Source: Pseudomonas entomophila
Lineage (GTDB): Bacteria > Pseudomonadota > Gammaproteobacteria > Pseudomonadales > Pseudomonadaceae
Direction of reading: 5' to 3'
Length of the DNA stretch: 64,000 nucleotides
Assembly (NCBI RefSeq): GCF_018417595.1
Contig: NZ_CP070982.1
Location: 5,896,992-5,960,991, forward strand
Below, one piece after another: positions 45,956 through 59,484 of this stretch. Below the pieces are notes generated by a model. That model was given only the letters and a program-made list of their open reading frames with translations. It did not search any database and was not told the DNA's origin. The translations under genes and the position numbers were made by a program. Position 1 is the first letter of the stretch. The number at the start of each line of letters is the position of its first letter.

Positions 45956-47323
45956 TCAGCTCTTCTTGATCTTCTCCGGCCGCTTCCAGCCTTCGATATT
46001 GCGTTGACGGGCCCGCGCCACGCCCAGTTGCCCGGTTTCCACCGTCTGGGTGATGGTCGAACCCGCCGCCGTGGTGGCGCCGGCCCGGATTTCCACAGGT
46101 GCCACCAGCGAGTTGTTGGAACCGATGAACACATCCTCGCCCATCACGGTGCGGAATTTATTGGCGCCATCGTAGTTGCAGGTAATGGTGCCGGCACCGA
46201 TGTTGGTGCGCGCGCCGATCTCGGCGTCTCCCAGATAAGTCAGGTGGCCAGCCTTGGCACCTTCGCCCAGGTGCGCATTCTTCAGCTCGACGAAGTTACC
46301 CACATGGGCCTTGGCTTCCAGCACACTGCCTGGACGCAGGCGAGCGAACGGGCCGGCATCGCTGCCTTCGCCCAGCACCGCACCTTCGATGTGGCTGTTG
46401 GCCTTGATCACCACGCCCTTGCGCAGGGTGCTGTCCTTGATCACACAGTTGGGGCCGATCTGCACGTCATCCTCGATGACCACCTTGCCTTCGAGAATCA
46501 CGTTGATATCGATCAGCACATCGCGGCCGACGGTGACGTCGCCACGCACATCGAACCGCGCAGGATCACGCAGGGTCACGCCCTGGGCCATCAAACGACG
46601 CCCCTCGCGCAACTGGTAATGACGCTCGAGTTCGGACAGTTGGCGACGGTCGTTCGCCCCCTGCACTTCCATCGGATCGTGGGGTTGCTCGGTGGCTACC
46701 ACCAAGCCATCGGCAACGGCCATGGCGATGACGTCGGTAAGGTAGTACTCGCCCTGGGCGTTGTTGTTGGACAAACGGCCCATCCAGTCGGCCAAACGCG
46801 CTGCGGGCAGAGCGAGAATGCCAGTGTTGCCTTCCTTGATAGCCTTCTGCGCTTCACTGGCGTCCTTGTGCTCGACGATAGCGGTCACGTTACCCGCCGC
46901 GTCGCGCACGATGCGACCGTAACCGGTCGGGTCCTGCAACGTCACGGTGAGCAGGCCCAATTGCTGCTCGCTGACCTTGGCCAGCAGGCGCTGCAAGGTC
47001 TCCACCTCGATCAGCGGCACGTCACCGTACAGCACCAGCACAGTATCGGCAGTAATGGCCGGAAGCGCCTGGGCCACGGCATGACCGGTACCGAGTTGTT
47101 TGTCCTGCATGACGAAGTTCAGATCGTCAGCGGCCAGTCGCTCACGTACCTGCTCGGCACCATGGCCGATGACCACGTGGATACCTTGGGGCTGCAGTTG
47201 GCGCGCGCTGTGGATAACATGGCCGAGCATGGAGTTGCCGGCGACCGGGTGCAGCACCTTGGGCAATGCGGAACGCATGCGGGTGCCCTGGCCTGCGGCG
47301 AGAATGACGATATCGAGGGACAT
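45956..47323 (-). CDS. glmU: Bifunctional UDP-GlcNAc pyrophosphorylase / GlcN-1-P acetyltransferase GlmU
   Basis: The 455-residue enzyme catalyses the last two steps to UDP-GlcNAc. The N-terminal uridyltransferase has [22 protein letters not shown] (about 7-28), [13 protein letters not shown] and LYGDVPLIE. The C-terminal left-handed beta-helix shows hexapeptide repeats (from about 250, e.g. [33 protein letters not shown]). It also carries the acetyl-CoA site [21 protein letters not shown] segment ([12 protein letters not shown]). It is cotranscribed or closely followed by glmR-glmS, giving the amino-sugar pathway in one place. A DnaA box is at 47209-47217. Confidence 0.96.
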   Translation of the reverse strand: MSLDIVILAAGQGTRMRSALPKVLHPVAGNSMLGHVIHSARQLQPQGIHVVIGHGAEQVRERLAADDLNFVMQDKQLGTGHAVAQALPAITADTVLVLYGDVPLIEVETLQRLLAKVSEQQLGLLTVTLQDPTGYGRIVRDAAGNVTAIVEHKDASEAQKAIKEGNTGILALPAARLADWMGRLSNNNAQGEYYLTDVIAMAVADGLVVATEQPHDPMEVQGANDRRQLSELERHYQLREGRRLMAQGVTLRDPARFDVRGDVTVGRDVLIDINVILEGKVVIEDDVQIGPNCVIKDSTLRKGVVIKANSHIEGAVLGEGSDAGPFARLRPGSVLEAKAHVGNFVELKNAHLGEGAKAGHLTYLGDAEIGARTNIGAGTITCNYDGANKFRTVMGEDVFIGSNNSLVAPVEIRAGATTAAGSTITQTVETGQLGVARARQRNIEGWKRPEKIKKS

Positions 47324-47384
47324 GACTGGCTACCAATCCTGGGCGGTCAGGGACGTGACCGAAGAGGGAATTTCGGAAAAAGAA

Positions 47385-47408
47385 AAAGGGTAGCCGAGGC
47401 TACCCTTT
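47385..47408 (-). terminator. Terminator of the atp operon
   Basis: AAAGGGTAGCC and GGCTACCCTTT arms with a 2-base centre, followed leftward by TTTTTCTTTTTC. Strong intrinsic terminator after atpC. Confidence 0.9.
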
Positions 47409-47445
47409 AACTCAATCGCAATGGAAGTGACCGGCCAAAGCCAGG

Positions 47446-47865
47446 TTACTTGCCTTTGCGCAATTGCTGGACAGTACGCAACTGAGCTGCAGCCTCGGCC
47501 AGACGTGCGGCGGCAGCGCCGTAGTCGAAGTCCGAGCTTTTCGCGTTCAGGGCGTTCTCGGCAGCCTTGAGGGCTTCCTGAGCCTGAGCTTCGTCCAGGT
47601 CGGCAGCGCGCTGCACGGTGTCGGCAAGAACCTTGACCATGTTCGGCTGCACTTCGAGGAAGCCACCGGAGATGTAGAACACCTCACGATCGCCACCTTG
47701 CTTGGTCAGCGTGATCGGACCTGGCTTGAGATTGGTGATCAGCGGCGCGTGGCCTGGAGCGATACCCAGATCGCCCAGGTTGCCGTGCGCTACTACCATC
47801 TCGACCAGGCCGGAGAAGATCTCTCCTTCCGCGCTGACGATATCGCAATGGACTGTCATAGCCAT
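47446..47865 (-). CDS. atpC: ATP synthase epsilon subunit
   Basis: The 139-residue central-stalk subunit has an N-terminal beta-sandwich ([42 protein letters not shown]) and a C-terminal helical hairpin rich in Ala and Glu. The latter can extend to inhibit ATP hydrolysis. It is the last gene of the atpIBEFHAGDC operon, 44 bases after atpD and followed by a strong terminator. Confidence 0.96.
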   Translation of the reverse strand: MAMTVHCDIVSAEGEIFSGLVEMVVAHGNLGDLGIAPGHAPLITNLKPGPITLTKQGGDREVFYISGGFLEVQPNMVKVLADTVQRAADLDEAQAQEALKAAENALNAKSSDFDYGAAAARLAEAAAQLRTVQQLRKGK

Positions 47866-47909
47866 CTGCTTGCCTCAACCTGAAAAGCGCCCCTTGCGGG
47901 GCGCCGGGA

Positions 47910-49313
<1,404 letters not shown>

Positions 49314-50174
49314 TTAAACCGCGGCAGCGCCGCCGACGATTTCCGAGATCTCCTGGGTGATCGCAGCCTGACGCGCCTTGTTGTAGATCAGCTGGAGTTC
49401 GCTGATCAGGTCACCGGCGTTGTCTGTGGCGTTCTTCATGGCGATCATCCGGGCCGCTTGTTCAGCAGCGTTGTTCTCGACCACCGCCTGGTACACCTGC
49501 GACTCCACGTAACGCACCATCAAGCCGTCCAGCAGCTCTTTTGCGTCGGGTTCGTACAGGTAGTCCCAGTGATGCTTGAGATCCTGATCCGGGGTTGCCA
49601 CCAACGGTACCAACTGCTCTACCGTCGGTTTTTGGGTCATGGTGTTGATGAACTTGTTCGAAACCACCGAAAGGCGATCGATGCGGCCGTCCAGGTAGGC
49701 GTCCAGCATCACCTTGACCGAGCCGATCAGATCGTTGATCGATGGCTCTTCGCCCAGGTGGCTGATCGCGGCTACGACGTTGCCGCCAAAGATGCGGAAG
49801 AAGGTCGCACCTTTGCTGCCGATCACGCACAGGTCGATTTCCACGCCCTGTTCGCGGTTTTCGTTCATGTCCTTGACCAGGGCCTTGAACAGGTTGGTGT
49901 TCAAGCCACCGCACAGACCACGGTCACTGCTCACCACGATATAACCGGCGCGCTTTACAGGGCGCTCGATCATGAACGGGTGGCGGTATTCCGGGTTGGC
50001 GTTGGCCAGATGACCGATCACCTGGCGGATACGCTCCGCGTAAGGACGGCTAGCAGCCATGCGCATTTGTGCCTTGCGCATCTTGCTGACCGCCACTTTC
50101 TCCATGGCGCTGGTAATTTTTTGCGTGCTTTTGATGCTCGCAATCTTACTGCGAATCTCTTTTGCGCCTGCCAT
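49314..50174 (-). CDS. atpG: ATP synthase gamma subunit
   Basis: The 286-residue rotor shaft has the long N- and C-terminal helices of the coiled coil. The start is [36 protein letters not shown]; the end [42 protein letters not shown] is diagnostic. The middle Rossmann-like domain contains [11 protein letters not shown]. It lies between atpA and atpD as usual. Confidence 0.97.
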   Translation of the reverse strand: MAGAKEIRSKIASIKSTQKITSAMEKVAVSKMRKAQMRMAASRPYAERIRQVIGHLANANPEYRHPFMIERPVKRAGYIVVSSDRGLCGGLNTNLFKALVKDMNENREQGVEIDLCVIGSKGATFFRIFGGNVVAAISHLGEEPSINDLIGSVKVMLDAYLDGRIDRLSVVSNKFINTMTQKPTVEQLVPLVATPDQDLKHHWDYLYEPDAKELLDGLMVRYVESQVYQAVVENNAAEQAARMIAMKNATDNAGDLISELQLIYNKARQAAITQEISEIVGGAAAV

Positions 50175-50222
50175 GTATCACCTATCAGGTTAGCAAGCGG
50201 GGGCCGTAGCCCCCGCTGCGGC

Positions 50223-51767
50223 TTACCAGGTCTGGGTGGCCTTGAACTTCTCGATACCGGCTTTCATGCCAGCATCGATTTCGTCGTTGAAGTCACCCTT
50301 CACGTTGATCTTGGCCATCAGTTCGGCGTGATCACGGTTGAAGTAGGCGATCAGAGCTTGCTCGAAGCTGCCGACCTTGGAGACTTCTACGTCGGTCAGG
50401 AAGCCACGCTCAGCGGCGTACAGCGACAGGGCCATGTCGGCGATCGACATCGGCGCGTACTGCTTCTGCTTCATCAGCTCGGTAACGCGCTGACCATGCT
50501 CCAGCTGCTTGCGGGTCGCTTCGTCCAGATCGGAAGCGAACTGGGCGAATGCAGCCAGTTCACGGTACTGGGCCAGTGCGGTACGGATACCACCGGACAG
50601 CTTCTTGATGATCTTGGTCTGAGCGGCACCACCTACGCGGGATACCGAAACACCGGCGTTCACTGCAGGGCGGATGCCCGAGTTGAACATGGCCGATTCC
50701 AGGAAGATCTGACCGTCGGTGATCGAGATCACGTTGGTCGGAACGAACGCGGAAACGTCGCCAGCCTGGGTTTCGATGATCGGCAGCGCGGTCAGCGAGC
50801 CGGTCTTGCCGGTTACGGCACCGTTGGTGAACTTCTCGACGTACTCTTCGGAAACGCGCGATGCACGCTCCAGCAGACGGGAGTGGAGATAGAACACGTC
50901 GCCTGGGTATGCTTCACGTCCTGGTGGACGGCGCAGCAGCAGGGAGATCTGACGATAAGCAACGGCCTGCTTGGACAGGTCATCGTAAACGATCAGTGCG
51001 TCTTCACCGCGGTCACGGAAGTATTCGCCCATGGTGCAGCCGGCGTACGGGGCCAGGAACTGCAGCGCGGCCGATTCCGAGGCGCTGGCGGCAACAACGA
51101 TGGTGTTGGCCAGGGCGCCGGCTTCTTCCAGCTTGCGAACAACGTTGGCGATGGTCGACTGCTTCTGGCCGACGGCCACGTAGACGCAGAAGATGCCGCT
51201 GTTTTTCTGGTTGATGATCGCGTCGACCGCCATGGCGGTCTTGCCGATCTGACGGTCACCGATGATCAGCTCACGCTGGCCACGGCCAACCGGGATCATG
51301 GCGTCGACCGACTTGTAGCCAGTCTGTACAGGCTGGTCTACCGATTTACGCCAGATAACGCCCGGAGCCACCTTTTCGACTGCGTCGGTTTCGGTGGTGG
51401 TCAGAGGGCCTTTGCCATCGATCGGGTTACCCAGAGCGTCGACGACGCGGCCCAGCAGGCCCTTGCCGACTGGAACTTCCAGGATGCGACCGGTGCACTT
51501 GGCGCTCATGCCCTCGGCGAGGGAGGTGTACGCACCCAGTACCACTGCACCCACGGAGTCTTGCTCCAGGTTCAGTGCCATACCGTATACGCCGCCCGGG
51601 AACTCGATCATTTCGCCGTACATGACGTCGGCCAGACCGTGAATCCGCACGATACCGTCGGAAACGCTTACGACGGTACCTTCGTTGCGGGCTTGGGAGC
51701 CGACATCGAGCTTCTCGATGCGACCCTTGATGATTTCACTAATTTCGGAAGGATTGAGTTGCTGCAT
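50223..51767 (-). CDS. atpA: ATP synthase alpha subunit
   Basis: The 514-residue non-catalytic nucleotide-binding F1 subunit starts [21 protein letters not shown]. It contains the P-loop region [70 protein letters not shown] and the arginine-finger region [12 protein letters not shown]. It lies 21 bases after atpH. Nothing unusual is seen. Confidence 0.98.
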   Translation of the reverse strand: MQQLNPSEISEIIKGRIEKLDVGSQARNEGTVVSVSDGIVRIHGLADVMYGEMIEFPGGVYGMALNLEQDSVGAVVLGAYTSLAEGMSAKCTGRILEVPVGKGLLGRVVDALGNPIDGKGPLTTTETDAVEKVAPGVIWRKSVDQPVQTGYKSVDAMIPVGRGQRELIIGDRQIGKTAMAVDAIINQKNSGIFCVYVAVGQKQSTIANVVRKLEEAGALANTIVVAASASESAALQFLAPYAGCTMGEYFRDRGEDALIVYDDLSKQAVAYRQISLLLRRPPGREAYPGDVFYLHSRLLERASRVSEEYVEKFTNGAVTGKTGSLTALPIIETQAGDVSAFVPTNVISITDGQIFLESAMFNSGIRPAVNAGVSVSRVGGAAQTKIIKKLSGGIRTALAQYRELAAFAQFASDLDEATRKQLEHGQRVTELMKQKQYAPMSIADMALSLYAAERGFLTDVEVSKVGSFEQALIAYFNRDHAELMAKINVKGDFNDEIDAGMKAGIEKFKATQTW

Positions 51768-51788
51768 TGCTCTGCTGCCCCTTCAAAC

Positions 51789-52325
51789 TCAAGATTTCAA
51801 TGCTTCGGCCAGTTTCGCGATCTTGCCGCGAACCGAGCCATCGATTACCAGGTCGCCGGCGCGGATGACGACGCCGCCGATCAGGCTGGCATCCTCCGAC
51901 GCGTGCAGGCGCACTTCCCGGCTGAGCCGTGCACTGAGAACCTTGGCGAGTTTGTCTTGCTGTTCTTGGTTCAACGCAAAAGCACTGGTGACTTCCACGT
52001 CCACGGATTTCTCTTGCTCGGCCTTGTACAGGTCGAACAGAGTCGCAATCTCCGGCAGAAGCAGGAGACGGTCGTTTTCCGCGGCAACATGAATGAAATT
52101 CTGTGCCTGAGCGTCGAACTTGTCACCGCACACTTCGATGAATGCGGCGGCCTTGTCTGCGCTAGTCAGTTGCGGGGCCTTGAGCAGGCGCTGCATGGTG
52201 CCGTCTTCCGACACCGCAGCAGCCAGGCCGAGCATGGCTGACCAATTGGCCAGTTGCTGATGGGCCTGGGCATACTCAAAGGCAGCCTTAGCGTAAGGTC
52301 GGGCCAACGTGGTCAGTTCTGCCAT
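51789..52325 (-). CDS. atpH: ATP synthase delta subunit
   Basis: The 178-residue peripheral-stalk protein caps F1 and binds the b dimer. It begins [25 protein letters not shown] with the N-terminal helical bundle. It ends with the family motif region [31 protein letters not shown]. It is 12 bases after atpF. Confidence 0.96.
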   Translation of the reverse strand: MAELTTLARPYAKAAFEYAQAHQQLANWSAMLGLAAAVSEDGTMQRLLKAPQLTSADKAAAFIEVCGDKFDAQAQNFIHVAAENDRLLLLPEIATLFDLYKAEQEKSVDVEVTSAFALNQEQQDKLAKVLSARLSREVRLHASEDASLIGGVVIRAGDLVIDGSVRGKIAKLAEALKS

Positions 52326-52337
52326 GATCGCCCTCGC

Positions 52338-52808
52338 TTAAATTTCAGCGGCCAGTTTGTTAACCAGCTCCGCATGCGCGTTTTGATCGATTGTGGCGCC
52401 AAGGATCTTTTCAGCACCGCCAACGGCCAGGGCACCCACTTGGGCACGCAGGGCGTCTTTGACGCTGTTCAGTTCCTGTTCGATCTCGGCTTGAGCCTGA
52501 GCCTTCACACGGTCAGCTTCGACGCGAGCCTGTTCACGGGCTTCCTCGACAAGCTGAGCAGCGCGTTTCTTGCTTTGCTCAATGATTTCGGCTGCCTGTG
52601 CCTTCGCTTCACGCAGTTGCTGACCCGCTTTCTCTTGGGCCAGCTCCAGGTCGCGAGCTGCGCGGTTGGCAGCGTCCAAGCCGTCGGCAATCTTCTTTTG
52701 GCGCTCTTGCAGGGCAGTGATGACCGGAGGCCATACGTACTTCATGCAGAAGAGTACAAAAATCAGAAAAGCAACGGATTGGCCAATCAGGGTTGCATTA
52801 ATGTTCAC
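52338..52808 (-). CDS. atpF: ATP synthase b subunit
   Basis: The 156-residue stator subunit has one N-terminal membrane helix ([29 protein letters not shown]). A long charged Ala/Glu/Gln-rich helix follows ([30 protein letters not shown]...) that dimerises into the right-handed coiled coil of the peripheral stalk. Confidence 0.97.
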   Translation of the reverse strand: MNINATLIGQSVAFLIFVLFCMKYVWPPVITALQERQKKIADGLDAANRAARDLELAQEKAGQQLREAKAQAAEIIEQSKKRAAQLVEEAREQARVEADRVKAQAQAEIEQELNSVKDALRAQVGALAVGGAEKILGATIDQNAHAELVNKLAAEI

Positions 52809-52865
52809 GCCAACACCTCGCTCGGTCTTTGTCCATCACACCAATCAACTCGTAAGAACGAGTGA

Positions 52866-53138
<273 letters not shown>

Positions 53139-53216
53139 TTACGTCGTATTGGTTAGGTTTTTAGTTTGAAGCGGTAAAACAAATCGTTTGGTACAGCTGC
53201 CCTTGCGGACTTTTTA

Positions 53217-53247
53217 AGCCCTCCCCCCGAATAGGCGGGGAAGGCTA
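53217..53247. other. Hairpin in the atpB-atpE gap
   Basis: AGCCCTCCCCCCG and CGGGGAAGGCT-type arms form an imperfect GC-rich stem in the 143-base gap. Such structures in atp operons may tune transcript stability ahead of the highly translated atpE; here that is inference. Confidence 0.45.
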
Positions 53248-53266
53248 TCAGACACGCCAGGCGGTC

Positions 53267-54563
<1,297 letters not shown>

Positions 54564-54635
54564 AACTGCTCCTCGAAAGTCGACCGCCTAGTCAGCAATG
54601 ACTTGGCATAATTTGTGCCGACAAAATGCGCGCAG

Positions 54636-54664
54636 AGTATAGGGGTGGATTAACCCCTATTCAA
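54636..54664 (-). promoter_or_regulatory. Promoter of the atp operon with an inverted repeat filling the spacer
   Basis: On the minus strand: -35 TTGAAT (54664-54659), 17-base spacer, -10 TATACT (54641-54636). The inverted repeat ATAGGGGT-GGATTA-ACCCCTAT (54639-54660) spans the spacer and touches both elements, an operator-like position, or may be the parB terminator stem. Confidence 0.75.
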
Positions 54665-54709
54665 CTCTTCGGTAGTGATTTCCGACTGCGCGCTACAACG
54701 GGAATTGTT

Positions 54710-55582
54710 TCAGCGGATGTGAGCAAGCACACCTTGCAACTCGTCAAGCGAGTTGTAGCGAATAACCAACTGGCCCTTGCCCTTGTTGCCATGGCGAATT
54801 TGCACCGCCGAGCCCAGCCGCTCTGCCAGACGCTGTTCGAGGCGCGCGATATCCGGATCAGGTTTGCTCGCTTCGACCGGTTCAGGTTTGCCGTTGAGCC
54901 ACTGGCGCACCAGTGCCTCGGTTTGGCGCACGGTGAGGCCGCGTGCGACAACATGACGCGCCCCTTCTTCCTGGCGATCTTCCTCGAGGCCGAGCAAGGC
55001 GCGGGCGTGGCCCATCTCCAGGTCGCCGTGGGCGAGCATGGTCTTGATCGCCTCGGGCAGCGAGATCAGGCGCAGCAGGTTGGCCACGGTCACCCGCGAC
55101 TTGCCGACGGCGTCGGCCACTTGCTGTTGCGTGAGCTCGAACTCCTGCTGCAGGCGCTGCAGGGCGAGCGCCTCTTCCAGCGGGTTGAGGTCCTCGCGCT
55201 GGATGTTCTCGATCAGCGCCATGGCGATGGCGGCTTCGTCGGGCACTTCGCGGACCATGGCCGGAACGGTGTCCAGGCCAGCCTGCTGGGTGGCGCGCCA
55301 GCGGCGCTCACCGGCGATGATCTCGTAGCGGTTGTCGCCGATCGGGCGCACCACGATCGGTTGCATGACGCCATGGGTGCGGATCGAATGCGCCAGTTCT
55401 TCCAGCGCCTCGGGATCCATGTCGCGGCGCGGCTGGTACTTGCCGCGCTGGATCAGCTCGACCGGCAGCTGTTGCAGTTCTTTCTGGTCGATCTTGACAG
55501 CCTGCGCCTCGAGCGCGCTGACGGAAGGACCACTGAGCAGTGCATCCAACCCACGTCCGAGACCGCGTTTCTTGATGGCCAT
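54710..55582 (-). CDS. parB: Chromosome-partitioning protein ParB
   Basis: The 290-residue protein is a CTP-dependent DNA clamp that loads at parS and spreads. It begins MAIKKRGLGRGLDALLSG (ParA-interacting N-terminus), then the CTP-binding ParB/Srx region (LQQLPVELIQRGKYQPRRDMDPEALEELAHSIRTHGVMQPIVVRPIGDNRYEIIAGERRWRA). A helix-turn-helix (LTQQQVADAVGKSRVTVANLLRL) recognises parS, and a C-terminal dimerisation domain follows. A matching perfect parS lies at 34375-34390. Confidence 0.97.
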   Translation of the reverse strand: MAIKKRGLGRGLDALLSGPSVSALEAQAVKIDQKELQQLPVELIQRGKYQPRRDMDPEALEELAHSIRTHGVMQPIVVRPIGDNRYEIIAGERRWRATQQAGLDTVPAMVREVPDEAAIAMALIENIQREDLNPLEEALALQRLQQEFELTQQQVADAVGKSRVTVANLLRLISLPEAIKTMLAHGDLEMGHARALLGLEEDRQEEGARHVVARGLTVRQTEALVRQWLNGKPEPVEASKPDPDIARLEQRLAERLGSAVQIRHGNKGKGQLVIRYNSLDELQGVLAHIR

Positions 55583-55591
55583 GCGGATTCC

Positions 55592-56383
55592 TTAAGTTGT
55601 TTGTGCAATGCGTGATGGACGACGCTGGCGGCGCACCAGTTCCCCGGCCAGCGCCAGGTAAGCGAGCGCGCCACGGGATTGCTTGTCGTAGGCCAGGGCC
55701 GGCATGCCGAAGCTCGGGGCCTCGGCCAGGCGAATGTTGCGCGGGATCACCGTGTCGTACAGCTGGTCGCCGAAGTGTTCCTTGAGCTGGGCCGAAACAT
55801 CGTTGTTCAAGCTCAGGCGCGGGTCGTACATAGTCCGCAGCAGGCCTTCGATCTTCAGCTCCGGGTTCAACCGGGCGGCGATGCGCTTGATGTTATCCAC
55901 AAGGTCGCTGAGACCTTCCAGCGCGTAGTACTCGCACTGCATGGGAATGATCACGCCATCGGAGGCGACCAGGGCGTTGAGCGTCAGCATCGACAGCGAC
56001 GGTGGGCAGTCGATGAGGATGTAGTCGTAATTCTCGCGGATCGGCGCCAGTGCGTTGCGCAGGCGGCTCTCCTTCATCTGCATTTCCAGCAGGACCACTT
56101 CCGCGGCGGTCAGGTCGCGGTTGGCCGGCAACAGCTGGTAACCGCCGTGCTCGGAATAGTGCATGGCCTGGGCCAGGTCGCATTCCCCGATGAGCAGGTC
56201 GTACACCGAGTGCTCGAGCTCGTGTTTATCCACACCGCTGCCCATGGTGGCGTTGCCCTGTGGATCGAGGTCGATCAGCAGCACGCGACGCTTGGTCGCG
56301 GCCAGCGATGCGGCGAGATTGATGCAGGTGGTGGTCTTGCCCACACCACCTTTCTGGTTCGCGATTGCGAATACCTTAGCCAT
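55592..56383 (-). CDS. parA: Chromosome-partitioning ATPase ParA (Soj)
   Basis: The 263-residue ATPase has the deviant Walker A KGGVGKTT at residues 11-18, LLIDLDPQGNATMG, the DCPPSLSMLTLNAL motif and the late KQSRGA(L) DNA-binding region. It forms the nucleoid gradient that moves ParB-parS to the new pole. parB starts 9 bases downstream. Two perfect DnaA boxes lie inside (55893-55901, 56226-56234). Confidence 0.97.
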   Translation of the reverse strand: MAKVFAIANQKGGVGKTTTCINLAASLAATKRRVLLIDLDPQGNATMGSGVDKHELEHSVYDLLIGECDLAQAMHYSEHGGYQLLPANRDLTAAEVVLLEMQMKESRLRNALAPIRENYDYILIDCPPSLSMLTLNALVASDGVIIPMQCEYYALEGLSDLVDNIKRIAARLNPELKIEGLLRTMYDPRLSLNNDVSAQLKEHFGDQLYDTVIPRNIRLAEAPSFGMPALAYDKQSRGALAYLALAGELVRRQRRPSRIAQTT

Positions 56384-56401
56384 TGTTGCGTGTGTTCCCA
56401 G

Positions 56402-57052
56402 TCATGCCTTGCGGCGCAGTATCAGCAGATGGCGCTGGCCCTGGCAACCTGGAACGGTCAGGGCCTGCTCGCTTTCCACTGTGAAGTCTGCGGGCAATGC
56501 TACCAGTTCATCGGCAGGATGCAGCCCCTTCATTGCAAGCCATTGCGTGCGGCTGTCACCCAAGTGGCGGGTCCAGTTGGTGAAATTCTCCATGCTGCTG
56601 AAGGCGCGGGAGATGATCCCGCAGAACGGCTGCTCGGGCTGGACCTCTTCCACCCGGCTGTGGATAACCGTGAGGTTGTCCAGTTTCAGTTCCATCTTCA
56701 CCTGCGTCAGGAAGCGCGTCTTCTTGCCGTTGCTGTCGAGCACGGTCACCTGCTTGTGCGGATGCAGGATGGCCAGCGGGATGCCCGGCATGCCGCCGCC
56801 GCTTCCCACATCCAGCCAGCGTTGGGTGTCATTGTGGATAAACGGCATGACACTCAGGCTGTCGAGCAGATGGCGCGAGACCATCTCGTCCGGGTCGCGC
56901 ACCGCGGTCAGGTTGTAGGCCTTGTTCCATTTGATCAGCAGGGTCAGGTAACCCAGCAGCAGTTCGTGCTGCTGCGCGCTCAGCTCGACACCGAGCTGGC
57001 GCGCACCTGTGGACAACTCTTCGGCGTGTTGCGGGGTGACCAGGGAACTCAA
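56402..57052 (-). CDS. rsmG: 16S rRNA (guanine-527 N7)-methyltransferase RsmG
   Basis: The 216-residue SAM methyltransferase modifies G527 of 16S rRNA; loss gives low-level streptomycin resistance. SAM motif [19 protein letters not shown] is near residue 75. The start overlaps the mnmG stop by 4 bases (ATGA), and parA follows after 18 bases. Two perfect DnaA boxes are inside (56659-56667, 56833-56841). Confidence 0.95.
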   Translation of the reverse strand: MSSLVTPQHAEELSTGARQLGVELSAQQHELLLGYLTLLIKWNKAYNLTAVRDPDEMVSRHLLDSLSVMPFIHNDTQRWLDVGSGGGMPGIPLAILHPHKQVTVLDSNGKKTRFLTQVKMELKLDNLTVIHSRVEEVQPEQPFCGIISRAFSSMENFTNWTRHLGDSRTQWLAMKGLHPADELVALPADFTVESEQALTVPGCQGQRHLLILRRKA

Positions 57053-58944
57053 GCGCTTTGCTCCAATTCGCGGCCTGCGCCGCGTTTTTTCAAGTGAATC
57101 AGCAACAGGGAAATCGCCGCCGGGGTGACGCCCGGGATGCGCGAAGCCTGGCCCAGGGTTTGCGGGCGGGTCTGCCCGAGCTTGCCCTGGATCTCCTTGG
57201 ACAGGCCGGAAATCGTGGTGTAGTCGATATCCACAGGCAGGCGAATGTCTTCGCTGGCACGCAAGCGGGCGATCTCTTCCTGCTGACGGTCGATGTAGCC
57301 GGCGTACTTGGTCTTGATCTCGACCTGTTCGGCGACCTGTGGATCGATGACCTCGCCCCCCGTGGCCTCGATCAGCCCAGCGTAGTCGACTTCTGGACGG
57401 GCAAGCAGGTTCAGCAGGCTGTATTCATGGGCCAATGGCGTGCCGAACTTATCCACAACGGCCTGGCCCTGCGGCGTGCCTGGGCGAACCCAGGTGCTCT
57501 TCAGGCGCTGCTCTTCACGTTCGATACCCTCGCGCTTGGCGCAGAAGGCCGCCCAGCGCGCATCGTCGATCAGACCCAGTTCGCGGCCTTTTTCGGTAAG
57601 ACGAAGGTCGGCATTGTCCTCGCGCAGGATCAAACGGTATTCGGCACGTGAAGTGAACATCCGGTAGGGCTCTTGGGTACCCAGGGTGATCAGGTCGTCG
57701 ACCAGTACGCCGATGTAGGCCTCGTCGCGGCGTGGGCACCAGCTTTCGCGGCCCTGCGCGCGCAGCGCGGCGTTGGTACCGGCCAGCAGGCCCTGGGCGC
57801 CGGCCTCTTCGTAACCGGTGGTGCCATTGATCTGGCCTGCGAAGAACAGGCCGCCGATGACCTTGGTCTCGAGGCTGTACTTCAGGTCGCGGGGGTCGAA
57901 GTAGTCGTACTCGATGGCATAGCCCGGGCGCACGATGTGGGCGTTCTCCATGCCGCGGATCGAGCGCACGATCTCCAACTGCACGTCGAACGGCAGCGAA
58001 GTCGAGATGCCGTTGGGGTAGAGCTCATGGGTGGTCAGGCCTTCCGGCTCGATGAACACCTGGTGGCTTTCCTTGTCGGCGAAGCGATGGATCTTGTCTT
58101 CGATCGAAGGGCAGTAGCGCGGGCCGATACCTTCGATCACGCCCGAGTACATCGGCGAACGGTCGAGGTTCGAGGCGATGATCTCGTGGGTGCGGGCGTT
58201 GGTGTGGGTGATCCAGCAGCTCACCTGGCGGGGGTGCATTTCGGCATTGCCCATGAACGACATCACCGGGATCGGTGTGTCGCCCGGTTGCTCGGTCATC
58301 ACCGAGAAGTCCACCGAACGGCCATCGATACGCGGTGGTGTGCCGGTTTTCAGACGGCCGACGCGCAGCGGCAGTTCACGCATGCGTTGCGCCAGGGCGT
58401 TGGCGGGTGGATCGCCGGCGCGGCCACCGGAGTAGTTCTGCAGGCCGATGTGGATAAGTCCACCGAGGAAGGTGCCGCTGGTCAGCACCACCGAGTCGGC
58501 GAAGAAACGCAGGCCCATTTGCGTGACCACGCCCTTGACCTGGTCCTGCTCGACGATCAGGTCATCGCACGACTGCTGGAATATCCACAGGTTCGGCTGG
58601 TTTTCCAGGATCTCACGCACCACCGCCTTGTAGATGGCGCGGTCGGCCTGTGCACGGGTGGCGCGCACGGCCGGGCCCTTGCGGTTGTTCAGAACACGGA
58701 ACTGGATGCCGCTCATGTCGGTGGCCAGCGCCATGGCGCCGCCGAGCGCATCGATCTCCTTGACCAGGTGGCTCTTGCCGATGCCACCGATGGCCGGGTT
58801 GCAGCTCATGTGACCGAGGGTTTCCACGTTATGGGTCAGCAGCAGGGTCTTCACACCCATGCGTGCGGACGCAAGCGCAGCCTCGGTACCGGCATGGCCG
58901 CCGCCGATGACGATCACTTCAAAACGGGAAGGGAAATCCACCAC
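57049..58944 (-). CDS. mnmG: tRNA uridine-5-carboxymethylaminomethyl enzyme MnmG (GidA)
   Basis: The 631-residue FAD protein works with MnmE to modify U34 of several tRNAs. FAD motif [21 protein letters not shown] is near residue 10, followed by [49 protein letters not shown], and the C-terminal helical domain ending [14 protein letters not shown]. Two GTG codons in a row stand at the start (58944, 58941); either could be used, and GAGG lies just upstream. DnaA boxes at 57449-57457 and 58449-58457. Confidence 0.96.
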   Translation of the reverse strand: MVDFPSRFEVIVIGGGHAGTEAALASARMGVKTLLLTHNVETLGHMSCNPAIGGIGKSHLVKEIDALGGAMALATDMSGIQFRVLNNRKGPAVRATRAQADRAIYKAVVREILENQPNLWIFQQSCDDLIVEQDQVKGVVTQMGLRFFADSVVLTSGTFLGGLIHIGLQNYSGGRAGDPPANALAQRMRELPLRVGRLKTGTPPRIDGRSVDFSVMTEQPGDTPIPVMSFMGNAEMHPRQVSCWITHTNARTHEIIASNLDRSPMYSGVIEGIGPRYCPSIEDKIHRFADKESHQVFIEPEGLTTHELYPNGISTSLPFDVQLEIVRSIRGMENAHIVRPGYAIEYDYFDPRDLKYSLETKVIGGLFFAGQINGTTGYEEAGAQGLLAGTNAALRAQGRESWCPRRDEAYIGVLVDDLITLGTQEPYRMFTSRAEYRLILREDNADLRLTEKGRELGLIDDARWAAFCAKREGIEREEQRLKSTWVRPGTPQGQAVVDKFGTPLAHEYSLLNLLARPEVDYAGLIEATGGEVIDPQVAEQVEIKTKYAGYIDRQQEEIARLRASEDIRLPVDIDYTTISGLSKEIQGKLGQTRPQTLGQASRIPGVTPAAISLLLIHLKKRGAGRELEQSA

Positions 58945-59360
58945 GCACCTCGTGCCTGTTTTTGCGAATAGAGAAGGTAAGCGGACAAGTATAGGGACTT
59001 CCCCCCCTTCAAAGGAACCTTCTGAGCAAAATTTGACCAGGCTGTGGATGAGTGGCAGGCAAAAGTAAACAAAGAGGAAAAATTTATAAAAGCTTTGTTT
59101 TTATGTTTATGTTTAGGCAGCTATCCACATGTGGGTAAGTAGCTTAAGCCTTACTCCTGTCTGCCTTTGCTGGAATCATAACCCTGTGGCGTAGTGGGGC
59201 TGAGGGTTCTGGATAACGGCGTGTAACCTGTGGATTAAAGTACTGCTTACCCACAGGCGGGTTTGTCCTCAGAAAAAAAGGTCAGTTATCAACGGAGCTG
59301 ATGGTGAGTTTTCCACAGAGCTCCTGAGCGGTCGCTCGCATCTGTTGATGAAATTCATCC

Positions 59361-59403
59361 CTGTAGGAGCGGGTTTACCCGCGATCACCGGCATCGCCGG
59401 TGC
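59361..59403. repeat. REP element with adjacent small hairpin
   Basis: TGTAGGAGCGGGTTTACCCG (59362-59381) followed by CACCGGCATCGCCGGTG (59387-59403). Confidence 0.8.
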
Positions 59404-59440
59404 CATGCAACGCGCAGATGTGTAAATCACAGGCAAAAAA

Positions 59441-59465
59441 AAGCCGCTCCAGTCAGGAGCGGCTT
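59441..59465 (-). terminator. mnmE terminator
   Basis: AAGCCGCTCC and GGAGCGGCTT arms with a 5-base loop and a T-run leftward (eight A residues on the plus strand). Confidence 0.9.
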
Positions 59466-59484
59466 CGATATCGCGAGGCGGCGG

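Larger units (their letters stand above)
58945..59484. other. 540-base mnmG-mnmE gap with origin-like features
   Basis: No gene is seen. It contains an AT-rich stretch (59061-59116) and seven DnaA-box-like 9-mers, none perfect (59043-59051, 59121-59129, 59130-59138, 59229-59237, 59247-59255, 59286-59294, 59309-59317). The pair at 59121-59138 is head to head (CTATCCACA then TGTGGGTAA). A possible mnmG -10 (TATACT, 58993-58988), a REP and the mnmE terminator are also here. Confidence 0.7.

Noticed and set aside
47168..47184. parS-like sequence in glmU (ACCACGTGGATAC)
   Set aside because: The arms do not match parS beyond the central CCACGTGG.
49458..52241. A 927-codon plus-strand open frame opposite atpG and atpA
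   Set aside because: It is the antisense shadow of high-GC genes that are unmistakable on the minus strand; no family resemblance or ribosome site.
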